DNA from: Halovivax sp.
GTDB lineage: Archaea > Halobacteriota > Halobacteria > Halobacteriales > Natrialbaceae
Length of the DNA: 13,862 bases
Direction: 5' to 3'
NCBI GenBank assembly: GCA_007119345.1
Contig: SKPV01000098.1
Coordinates: 1 to 13,862 of the forward strand
The notes under the pieces: model-generated
Seen by the model: only the letters and a program-made list of their open reading frames with translations
Told to the model about the DNA's origin: nothing
Database searches by the model: none
Part shown: positions 7,606 to 13,339 of the stretch, one piece after another
Numbering within the stretch: the stretch's first letter is position 1
Layout of the letters: each line of letters begins with the position of its first letter
Translations under genes and position numbers: made by a program

Positions 7606-7628
7606 CGGAGTCCGGAACGTCGCGGAGG

Positions 7629-7636
7629 AAAATAAG
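7629..7636 (-). promoter_or_regulatory. TATA element for the methyltransferase
   Basis: CTTATTTT on the minus strand is centred 27 bases before ATG 7605, consistent with a leaderless transcript and with the chosen start. Confidence 0.65.
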
Positions 7637-7730
7637 GGGCCGGGTCGGTGGCCGCCGTTCGCGACGGCCGGCGGACCGACCGCGAGGCCGCGCCCGCACG
7701 CCTTTGGCGCTCGGGCCCGGAGGCACGCGC

Positions 7731-7979
7731 ATGTCGCGACTCGTCGAACTCGACGCGAACGGACCGAAGAAGCTCGACGCCTCGGATATCGACCCCGAGA
7801 AGGGCGACGTGGCGGTCTGTCGCTGCGGACTGTCGGCGTCGTTCCCGTTCTGTGACGGCTCCCACCGGCGGACGGCCGGCGAGGACCCCGAGACGCGCTA
7901 CGTCTACGACGAGGACGGCACTCGACGCGAGGTCGAGCGCGTGGTGACCGGAGAGCCCGAGGTGGACGACCGGGAGTGA
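7731..7979 (+). CDS. CDGSH-type 2Fe-2S protein
   Basis: An 82-residue protein with one CDGSH iron-sulfur domain. The signature CRCGLSASFPFCDGSH gives ligands Cys30, Cys32, Cys41 and His45 of a labile 2Fe-2S cluster (three Cys and one His). Family members (mitoNEET relatives) act in redox sensing or in Fe-S and electron transfer. It lacks a membrane anchor and so should be cytoplasmic. Start ATG 7731 is supported by a good SD sequence GGAGG at 7719-7723, seven bases upstream; the in-frame ATG at 7704 has no such support and adds a Gly-rich, non-acidic leader. It converges on the TauE-like gene with only 26 bases between stops, where GGCCG-A-CGGCC (7987-7997) forms a small dyad. Confidence 0.93.
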   Translation: MSRLVELDANGPKKLDASDIDPEKGDVAVCRCGLSASFPFCDGSHRRTAGEDPETRYVYDEDGTRREVERVVTGEPEVDDRE

Positions 7980-8005
7980 TCCGTGAGGCCGACGGCCGCC
8001 GCCGC

Positions 8006-8974
8006 TCACAGCAGCGGCTGGTAGAACGGCAGCGGCGGGTGCGGCAGGTGAATCCCGTACAGCATCAGCCCGTGCTGGAGGGGGACGTACCCCAGCACGA
8101 GGAACGCGACGCCGAGCGCGCGGTGGAGTCGAACCCGGGTCCGCGGCCCGATCGAACTCAGGAGCGTCCCGTAGACGAACAGCGTGGGGATCGTCCCGAG
8201 GCCGAGGACGAGCAGCGAGAGCGCGCCCCGCACCGGGTCCGCCAGCGCGAACGCGTACAGGTAGGCGGGGTAGATGATCGGACACGGCAGGAAGCCGTGG
8301 ACCGCGCCGAGGAGGGCGATCCCCGGTCCCGTGGCGAGGCGGTCGATCCTGGCGGTCAGCGCCCCCGACACGGCGGCGAAGGCGGAGCCGATCAGCGGGA
8401 GGTCGTGGCCCGGGACGCCCGCCCGCCCGCGGACGTAGTAGAGCCCGGCGAGGATGATCGCGACGCCGACGACGATCCCCGTCGCGGCCCGCACGTCGTT
8501 GCCGATCGCGACCGTCAGCTCGAACGAGGCGAACGCGACGGCGCCGAGGAGCGCGAAGAGTCCGCCGATCAGGGCGTAGCTCGTCGCCCGGCCCAGGTTG
8601 AACAGGAGGTGCTGGCGCACCTCGAAGAGCGAGAGGTCGTCCGACCGGCGCGCGGCGGTCTTCGCCGCCATCCGGTCGCCGTAGGCGGTCACGAGCGGGC
8701 CGCACATCCCCAGGCAGTGCGCGCCGGCGAGCAGCCCGATGACGAGGAAGACGACGAGGTCCGCGTGCTCGGCGACGGCGGCGCCGGTACCGTGGTCGTC
8801 GCCGGCCCCGTGGTCGCCGTGGACGAGGAAGCCGCCGGGGTCGCCGAGCGCGCTCGCGGCGGCGTTCGCCCCGCCGGCGTCGTACGCGGCGAGGACGCTC
8901 GCGGTCAGGGCGTCGAGCGAGGCGGTCGCGCCGCTCGTCGCCGACGCCGCCAGCAGACCGCCGAGCGCGTCCAT
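8006..8974 (-). CDS. DsbD_2 / TauE-SafE-like membrane protein with His-rich N-terminus
   Basis: A 322-residue membrane protein of the UreH-like/DsbD_2 group, usually annotated as sulfite exporter TauE/SafE. The family hallmark GAHCLGMCGP is at about residues 84-93 (Cys87, Cys91, His86), and a second Cys-Pro segment HGFLPCP comes later; about six membrane segments surround these. Relatives sit beside copper-transport or cytochrome-oxidase assembly genes and are thought to move reductant or metal. The extramembrane N-terminal region has four His residues (52, 55, 61, 70) mixed with Asp, which could bind metal. ATG 8974 is preferred; a GTG at 9082 would add 36 Ser/Arg-rich residues and place the start 12 bases after the upstream regulator's stop, so that alternative is not excluded. 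Confidence 0.87.
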   Translation of the reverse strand: MDALGGLLAASATSGATASLDALTASVLAAYDAGGANAAASALGDPGGFLVHGDHGAGDDHGTGAAVAEHADLVVFLVIGLLAGAHCLGMCGPLVTAYGDRMAAKTAARRSDDLSLFEVRQHLLFNLGRATSYALIGGLFALLGAVAFASFELTVAIGNDVRAATGIVVGVAIILAGLYYVRGRAGVPGHDLPLIGSAFAAVSGALTARIDRLATGPGIALLGAVHGFLPCPIIYPAYLYAFALADPVRGALSLLVLGLGTIPTLFVYGTLLSSIGPRTRVRLHRALGVAFLVLGYVPLQHGLMLYGIHLPHPPLPFYQPLL

Positions 8975-9094
8975 TACGAGACGACTGGAACCGACCGGCT
9001 TTCCCTCTTGTGAATCGTCGCTCGGCGTCCGGTCGAGTGCCGATTCGCGTCCGACGGCTCCCGACGGCGAGCGGTCCGACACCCGCGAGGTCGG

Positions 9095-9913
9095 TCAGAA
9101 CGGCAGGTGCTGGCGGAAGTCCTCGCTCTGGTAGTCCAGGTGGTCGAGTCGCGGGCCGAGCAGCTCGCGGACGAGGACGACCAGCGGATTGGCGGGGCCC
9201 GCGGCCGCGATCGCCCGCTCGGTCGGTTCGTCGCGGTCGTCGAGGCGGCCGACCATGACCGCCCGGCGGTCGGCGACCACGAGCCGTCCGAGCGCCGGGT
9301 GGGCCGCCGGATCGCTCGCGACGTCGCGCTGGGGCTCCCAGATCGTCGCGTCGGGGACCGATCGGCGGACGAGATCGCGAACGCCGATCGTGGGGGAGCC
9401 GACGGCGACCTCGACCCCGCGGTCGACGGCGTCCTGCAGCCGATCGAGACAGCCGCGCTCGAGCAGTCCGTCGGTCGTGATCACGAGGAACAGCTCTTCG
9501 TCGGCCGACTCGAACAGCCGCTGGCCGCGGTCGATCACCTCGTCGCGACCCTCGAGGACCTCGACGCCGACCGCGCCGTCGGCGTTCGCGACGGCGTCGA
9601 GGCGGTCGCGGATTTCGTCGAAGGCCGCCCCGTCGCGGCCGGGCCGGGAACCGATCGCCACGCTGGCGGTCGCCGGATCGAAGGAGACCAGCCCGGCGTC
9701 GTCGAGCGCCGGCAGCGCGGCGTGCCGAAGCTCGATTCGCAGGCGCTCGGACTCGTCCTCCGAGACCGTCGGCTCCTCGTCGCGGTCGGCGAGCCGTTCG
9801 GCCAGGGCGTCCACGTCGACGACGCCAGCCCCCTCGAGTTCGGCCAGGATCGCCCGGTTTCGCCGGTCCGCGAGGAGGCGAACCGCGGTCTCGTCAGGTT
9901 CTCGCGGCGCCAT
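9095..9913 (-). CDS. Haloarchaeal DUF7344-like winged-helix regulator with TrmB-like C-terminal domain
   Basis: A 272-residue soluble acidic protein. The N-terminal region (about 8-85) looks like the halobacterial DUF7344 winged-helix domain, with ADRRNRAILAEL at the start and RIELRHAALPALDDAGLVSF as the last helix and wing. The C-terminal region (about 110-260) resembles the phospholipase D-like sensor domain of TrmB-type regulators (ADEELFLVITTDGLLE, GRLVVADRRAVMVG). It is probably a DNA-binding transcriptional regulator; its ligand and targets are unknown. It lies upstream of the DsbD_2-like gene in the same direction, so the two may be co-transcribed and linked in function. Its own promoter is weak to the eye (GCTAAG about 28-30 bases before the ATG). 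Confidence 0.84.
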   Translation of the reverse strand: MAPREPDETAVRLLADRRNRAILAELEGAGVVDVDALAERLADRDEEPTVSEDESERLRIELRHAALPALDDAGLVSFDPATASVAIGSRPGRDGAAFDEIRDRLDAVANADGAVGVEVLEGRDEVIDRGQRLFESADEELFLVITTDGLLERGCLDRLQDAVDRGVEVAVGSPTIGVRDLVRRSVPDATIWEPQRDVASDPAAHPALGRLVVADRRAVMVGRLDDRDEPTERAIAAAGPANPLVVLVRELLGPRLDHLDYQSEDFRQHLPF

Positions 9914-10176
9914 TAGCGAAACGCATTCCGCGCCGACGCTTAGCTGTAACGGGGGTGGCAGGTTCGTCCGTGCGGGCGAGCGGGGGACGCGACGGACCGG
10001 GAGAGCGGCGGACCAGCCGACGCGACGGACCGATGGGCGCGACGGACCGATAGGGGCGGCGTGAGCGGCGGGGGCGACAGATCGGCGGGAGGGGCGGGTC
10101 GGCCCGAGCCGGTCCCGACGGCCGACCCGTCGTCGTCACGGCGATCAGCGCGTCCACCAACCGCTCGTTCTCGCGG
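9914..10176. other. Gene-free spacer upstream of the winged-helix gene
   Basis: This stretch holds the 17-base repeat and otherwise GC-rich sequence without a coding signature on either strand. It contains the promoter region of the winged-helix gene at its left end and borders the dehydrogenase-tail relic at its right end. Confidence 0.55.
9988..10054. repeat. 17-base minisatellite, four units
   Basis: Units close to CGCGACGGACCGATGGG start at 9988, 10005, 10021 and 10038. The last two are nearly identical and the second is the most diverged. The array sits 75 bases upstream of the winged-helix gene's ATG. Confidence 0.7.
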
Positions 10177-10254
10177 TTAGCGCCCGCCGGCGCCGTCGCG
10201 ATTCGGCTCCGCGTACCGCGTCACGGGTTTCAGGTCCGCCTCGACGAGTACCGG
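10177..10254 (-). pseudogene. Relic of an acyl-CoA dehydrogenase C-terminus
   Basis: The 26 codons directly after the YjdF-like stop, in the same frame, end in AEPNRDGAGGR and a TAA. The intact acyl-CoA dehydrogenase in this window ends in GEPNRGGAGGR and a TGA. Over the last 23 codons 55 of 69 bases match (10177-10245 against 11840-11908), and 15 of 22 residues are identical with mostly conservative changes (D/E, V/L, Y/F). A 28-base block at 10179-10206 matches 11842-11869 with one difference. The first few codons do not match. This is the tail of a second dehydrogenase gene whose body is missing. It cannot be expressed unless the UGA is read through. Confidence 0.85.
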
Positions 10255-10893
10255 TCACCGCCCGCCCCGGTCGGCCAGCAGGCACTCCCTGACGGTTTCG
10301 GCGACGCCCGACAGGTGGGCCTGCCCGAAGGTGGCGACGACCAGCGCTCCGAGGGTGTTGAACGCGATGTCGCGGACGGTGTCGTCGATGCCGTGTTGGG
10401 AGAGCGGCATAGTGATCGACGTCGCCTCCGCGGCGACGTCGAGCCCGAACTCGAACAGCTCCCAGACGACGCCGAACGCCATCACGACGAGCAGGATGTA
10501 GACGAACGCGAACCGTCGCGGCACGTGGATCCGCTCGCTGTGAAGGTCGACCGCCCGGACGAACGTGTAGCCGATCCCGGCCACGAGCGACGCGGACGTC
10601 GCGTGGGTCAGGTGGTCCCACCAGCCGATCGCGCCGTAGAGGCCGGCGGACCCCATCGTGTGCAGGAAGACGGCGGTCGTGATCCAGAGGCCGAGCCAGG
10701 GATCCAGCGGCACCCCGTAGTTTCGCTCGAGCAGCGCCGGGGCGAACGTGACGGCCAGGGCGATGGTCCCGTTCGTGATCGCCTTCGGCTGGGAGAAGGC
10801 GACGCCGTAGCCGACGATCGCGACCAGTAGCAGTTGCATCGCCCGCGTGAGTAGCCGCTGGTTCCGGACGGAGGGGCGGGGAAGGGCCGTCAT
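10255..10893 (-). CDS. DUF2238 / YjdF-like membrane protein
   Basis: A 212-residue membrane protein matching the DUF2238 (E. coli YjdF) family in layout: about six membrane segments, the WWDHLTH motif at 91-97, WELFEF at 144-149, and a conserved acidic/polar segment DDTVRDIAFN at 170-179 before the last membrane helix. The conserved His, Glu and Asp residues near the membrane suggest an enzyme or metal site, but the family function is unknown. ATG 10893 overlaps the stop of the upstream membrane gene as ATGA, so translation is probably coupled. The stop is immediately followed in frame by the acyl-CoA dehydrogenase relic. Confidence 0.86.
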   Translation of the reverse strand: MTALPRPSVRNQRLLTRAMQLLLVAIVGYGVAFSQPKAITNGTIALAVTFAPALLERNYGVPLDPWLGLWITTAVFLHTMGSAGLYGAIGWWDHLTHATSASLVAGIGYTFVRAVDLHSERIHVPRRFAFVYILLVVMAFGVVWELFEFGLDVAAEATSITMPLSQHGIDDTVRDIAFNTLGALVVATFGQAHLSGVAETVRECLLADRGGR

Positions 10894-11552
10894 CGACGGA
10901 CCACCCGCCGAAGCCGGCGACGGAGGGTGCGGCCGCGCCGCCTGAAGTACGCGTCGAAGAGAATTCCGGCGACGAGACCCGCGAGGGTGACCCAGAGGAA
11001 CTCGATCATCAGCGCCTCGTTCGCCGCCTCCTGGGACGTTCCCGGCTCCATCAGGAGCGCGGTCCCGAGGTAGCCGTCCATCGTCCAGCGGACGAGGGCC
11101 CACGCCGCCGCGGAGGCCATGGTCGTCATCACGACGAACGCGACGGCGAACCAGTGCGTGAGCCGGAGCTCGGTGAACATGTGGAGCTCGACGACGACGA
11201 GCAGCGCGAGCGCGGCGACCGACAGGTAGTAGCCGAACGTCCCGAGCTCGCCGCCGAACAGCGCGCGGACGAGAACCGGGAGCAGCGCCACGACGAGCAG
11301 TTCCCACGGGAGCATCATCCGCCAGTCGCGGTGGGCGGCCGGCGGAACGAGGACGATCGCGGCGGTCGCGGCGACGAAGAGCGCCCAGAGCGCGTCGCGG
11401 TCGAGCAGGCTCTCGACGAACACCAGACAGAGGACGCCGGCGAGGATCCACGAGAGGATGGCGTTGGTCCGCCCGCTCCGGAACAGGCGCGCGAGCGCGT
11501 CTTCGGACCCGGTGGAAGATCGCCCGTCGCGTTCGATCCCGTCCGTTTTCAT
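10890..11552 (-). CDS. Membrane protein, likely divergent partner of the YjdF-like protein
   Basis: A 220-residue protein with a soluble N-terminus (1-30), about six membrane segments (from about 31 to 200) and a strikingly Arg-rich tail (FRRRGRTLRRRLRRVVRR), unusual for a haloarchaeal protein and probably cytoplasmic. Its order of features follows the YjdF-like neighbour: a His-Thr region (ELRLTHW), an AWALVRW segment where the neighbour has VWELFEF, then an EALMIEFLWVTLAGLVAG helix where the neighbour has DTVRDIAFNTLGALVVA. I infer a diverged paralog that lost the acidic residues. It is first in a two-gene operon, overlaps the next gene by four bases and has its own TATA element at 11578-11583. 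Confidence 0.8.
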   Translation of the reverse strand: MKTDGIERDGRSSTGSEDALARLFRSGRTNAILSWILAGVLCLVFVESLLDRDALWALFVAATAAIVLVPPAAHRDWRMMLPWELLVVALLPVLVRALFGGELGTFGYYLSVAALALLVVVELHMFTELRLTHWFAVAFVVMTTMASAAAWALVRWTMDGYLGTALLMEPGTSQEAANEALMIEFLWVTLAGLVAGILFDAYFRRRGRTLRRRLRRVVRR

Positions 11553-11577
11553 TCAGTGGTGACTGTCGTCCCCTACT

Positions 11578-11583
11578 GATAAA
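11578..11583 (-). promoter_or_regulatory. TATA element for the two-gene membrane operon
   Basis: TTTATC on the minus strand (within AAGTTTATCAG), centred 28 bases before ATG 11552, supports a near-leaderless operon transcript. Confidence 0.65.
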
Positions 11584-11633
11584 CTTGTGGCACCGTTCCG
11601 CGTCGACGACCGCCGGACCCACACCGAGGCTGG

Positions 11634-11743
11634 TCGGCGTCGTCGTCGCCCGCCGACACCCGTATCGGCGTCCGTCGTCTTCGTCCGCCGACACCCATAT
11701 CGGCGTCCGTCGTCTTCGCCCGCTGACACCCGTATCGGCGTCC
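11634..11743. repeat. 35-base minisatellite, three units plus a partial
   Basis: Units start at 11651, 11686 and 11721, the last running only to about 11743, with a partial unit from 11634. Each holds the inverted repeat CGCCG-N10-CGGCG (one G-U pair in unit 3) around ACACCCGTAT or a one-base variant. The period is not a multiple of three, so the array is not protein-coding by design. It lies upstream of the membrane operon promoter. Confidence 0.85.
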
Positions 11744-11749
11744 ACCGAT

Positions 11750-11835
11750 GCTGGTTTCGCGTCAGCGGACGTCCGCACCGACGGCCGCCGGCGCTGGTTT
11801 CGCGGCAGCGGACGTCCGCACCGACGGCCGCCGGC
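11750..11835. repeat. 43-base repeat with perfect 12-base palindromes, two units
   Basis: Units 11750-11792 and 11793-11835 are almost identical. Each contains the perfect palindrome GCGGACGTCCGC (11765-11776 and 11808-11819). The array ends 5 bases from the dehydrogenase stop codon, so it lies in that gene's 3' region and also 200-290 bases upstream of the membrane operon. Transcript processing, termination or a paired protein-binding site are all possible. Confidence 0.85.
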
Positions 11836-11839
11836 CCGA

Positions 11840-13084
11840 TCAGCGCCCGCCGGCGCCGCCGCGATTCGGTTCTCCAAACCGCGTGAGGGGCTCCAGTTCG
11901 GCCTCGTCGACGTCCTCGAAGGCGTGGCGGGCGATGACCCGACGGTGGACCTCGTCGGCGCCGTCGACGATGCGGAACGCCCGGACGTTCTCGTAGAAGT
12001 CGGCAAGCGGGAGGTCCCTTCCGATGCCGTTGGCGCCACAGCACTGGACCGCGAGGTCGATCGCGTCCTGGACGACGCTCGCGGTGAACACCTTGCACAT
12101 CGAGACGGGAATCCGGGCCTCCTCGCCGACGGCGATCCGGTCGGCGGCGTCGCGGATGGCGGTCCGGGCGACGTGGAGGCGGGTTTCGGCGTCGGCGATC
12201 CGGTGACGCAGGGAGTCTTTCTCCGAGAGCGTCGAGCCGAATCCCTCCCGTTCGCTCGTGTACGCCTTGGCGATCTCGAGCGACCGCTGGGCCATCCCGG
12301 AAAAGCGCATGCAGTGGGTGAGCCGGGCGGGGCCGAGGCGCTGTTGGGCGTGCAGGAAGCCCGCGTTCAGCTCGCCCAGCAGGTGCTCGTCGGGGACGCG
12401 GACGCCGTCGTAGACGATCTCGGCGTGGGAGGAGCCCCGGGTCCCGCCGCCCATGTGGGGGACGTTGCGGACGACGTCGACGCCGTCGGCTTCTGCCGGG
12501 ACGATGAACAGCGAGCAGCCCTCGTAGGGGTGGGCGTCCCGGTCGGTCCGGGCGAGGACGATCAGGAAGTCGGCCTCGACGCCGTTGGTGGTCCACCACT
12601 TGTGCCCGTCGATCACCCACTCGTCGCCGTCCCGCTCGGCGGTCGTGCGGATCATCTTCGGATCCGAGCCGCCGCCCTGCATGGGCTCGGTCATCGAGAA
12701 CCCGCTGACGAGGTCGCCCTCGACGAGCGGCTCCAGGTACGTCTCCTGCTGGAGGTCGGTCCCCGCGAGTTCCAGCAGGTGCATGTTGCCCTCGTCGGGC
12801 GCGTCGACGCGCATCGCGGTCGCACCGAGGAGGCTCCGGCCGGCCTCCTCGAAGACGGGGAGGGCGTCCCGAAAGCTCTCGCCCATCCCGCCGTGGGCCT
12901 CGCCGATCTGGGGGGCGTAGATGTCGTACTCCTCGCGCGCGGTCTCCCGGAGGTCCGAGACGGTTCCGTCCGAGACCGTCATCCCGCCGATCCGTTCGCG
13001 CTCCAGCGGGAGGACGACCTCCTCCATGAGCGCGTTCGCGCGCGCCGCCAGCTCGTTCGCTCGGTCCGAGTCCGCGTACTCCAT
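11840..13084 (-). CDS. Acyl-CoA dehydrogenase, ACAD10/11-like
   Basis: A 414-residue FAD-dependent acyl-CoA dehydrogenase that introduces the 2,3 double bond in acyl-CoA. Motifs in order are FSMTEP (129-134) and GGSDP (138-142) for FAD contact, HKWWTTNG (161-168), RGSSHAEIVYDGVRVP (216-231), QCCGANGIGRD (347-357) and DGADEVH (374-380). In short- and medium-chain enzymes the catalytic Glu lies in a YEGT segment at this last site; here the aligned residue is Asp (VDGAD), as in the ACAD10/11 group. Full length. ATG 13084 is chosen because the longer frame upstream is not acidic and crosses the control region. It is divergent from a crotonase, which fits a shared acyl-CoA degradation pathway. Its last codons are duplicated as a relic 1.66 kb away. 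Confidence 0.95.
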   Translation of the reverse strand: MEYADSDRANELAARANALMEEVVLPLERERIGGMTVSDGTVSDLRETAREEYDIYAPQIGEAHGGMGESFRDALPVFEEAGRSLLGATAMRVDAPDEGNMHLLELAGTDLQQETYLEPLVEGDLVSGFSMTEPMQGGGSDPKMIRTTAERDGDEWVIDGHKWWTTNGVEADFLIVLARTDRDAHPYEGCSLFIVPAEADGVDVVRNVPHMGGGTRGSSHAEIVYDGVRVPDEHLLGELNAGFLHAQQRLGPARLTHCMRFSGMAQRSLEIAKAYTSEREGFGSTLSEKDSLRHRIADAETRLHVARTAIRDAADRIAVGEEARIPVSMCKVFTASVVQDAIDLAVQCCGANGIGRDLPLADFYENVRAFRIVDGADEVHRRVIARHAFEDVDEAELEPLTRFGEPNRGGAGGR

Positions 13085-13161
13085 ACGCCCCCTGCTCTCG
13101 CCCGCGTGGTAGCTGTTCCGGTTCGTTTCGCTCGAATGGAATTGAATCGAACCAGGGCAGT

Positions 13162-13203
13162 GACCATCGTTACGAACTAGTCCAGGATAACCGAACGATG
13201 GTC
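13162..13203. promoter_or_regulatory. 10-base-arm inverted repeat in the divergent control region
   Basis: GACCATCGTT (13162-13171) and AACGATGGTC (13194-13203) are perfect inverted arms 22 bases apart, about 32 bases centre to centre. The interval includes GGTTATCC on the minus strand, a possible TATA for the dehydrogenase with a roughly 75-base leader. The layout suits a regulator that controls both divergent genes. Confidence 0.5.
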
Positions 13204-13211
13204 GCGTTCGG
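13191..13211. promoter_or_regulatory. 7-7-7 palindrome overlapping the larger inverted repeat
   Basis: CCGAACG-ATGGTCG-CGTTCGG is a perfect inverted repeat that overlaps the right arm of the 13162-13203 element, so the two structures would exclude each other. It is a candidate operator. Confidence 0.45.
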
Positions 13212-13308
13212 GCGCTATCGGTGTCGGTCGGAAATCGGGGCCGGATCCCGGCGGCACGACCGACCCCGACTCGCGGCCGATCCGGCGCCGCCCGGGTCGG
13301 ACGAACAC

Positions 13309-13316
13309 AATTATAC
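13309..13316 (+). promoter_or_regulatory. TATA element for the crotonase
   Basis: AATTATAC is centred about 27 bases before ATG 13340, the best-looking core promoter in the window and consistent with a leaderless transcript. Confidence 0.75.
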
Positions 13317-13339
13317 CTCGGTTGTGAGTGTACGCACGT

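Larger units (their letters stand above)
10177..11908. other. Membrane-gene cassette bracketed by direct repeats of dehydrogenase tails
   Basis: The relic (10177-10245) and the true dehydrogenase tail (11840-11908) are direct repeats 1,663 bases apart. Between them lie the two overlapping membrane genes, their promoter and two minisatellites. The arrangement suggests that the segment entered or replaced a tandem dehydrogenase copy by recombination at the conserved gene end. No integrase, transposase or short target duplication is visible. Confidence 0.5.

Noticed and set aside
7704..7730. Upstream ATG of the CDGSH gene
   Set aside because: GGAGG at 7719-7723 is correctly spaced for ATG 7731, and the added residues are not typical of the family.
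10177..10893. YjdF-like protein extended through UGA into the dehydrogenase tail
   Set aside because: The frame is the same, but nothing suggests stop codon readthrough or selenocysteine insertion here, and the tail belongs to a soluble enzyme family. A relic is simpler.
10255..12039. 594-codon frame that would fuse upstream sequence to the YjdF-like protein
   Set aside because: The part before ATG 10893 is Arg-rich shadow sequence across the minisatellites and the upstream membrane gene; ATGA overlap marks the real start.
13223..13264. GTCGGTCG/CGACCGAC inverted repeat in the divergent spacer
   Set aside because: Arms are GC-only repeats of GTCG-type sequence common in this genome, with a long spacer; weaker evidence than the neighbouring palindromes.
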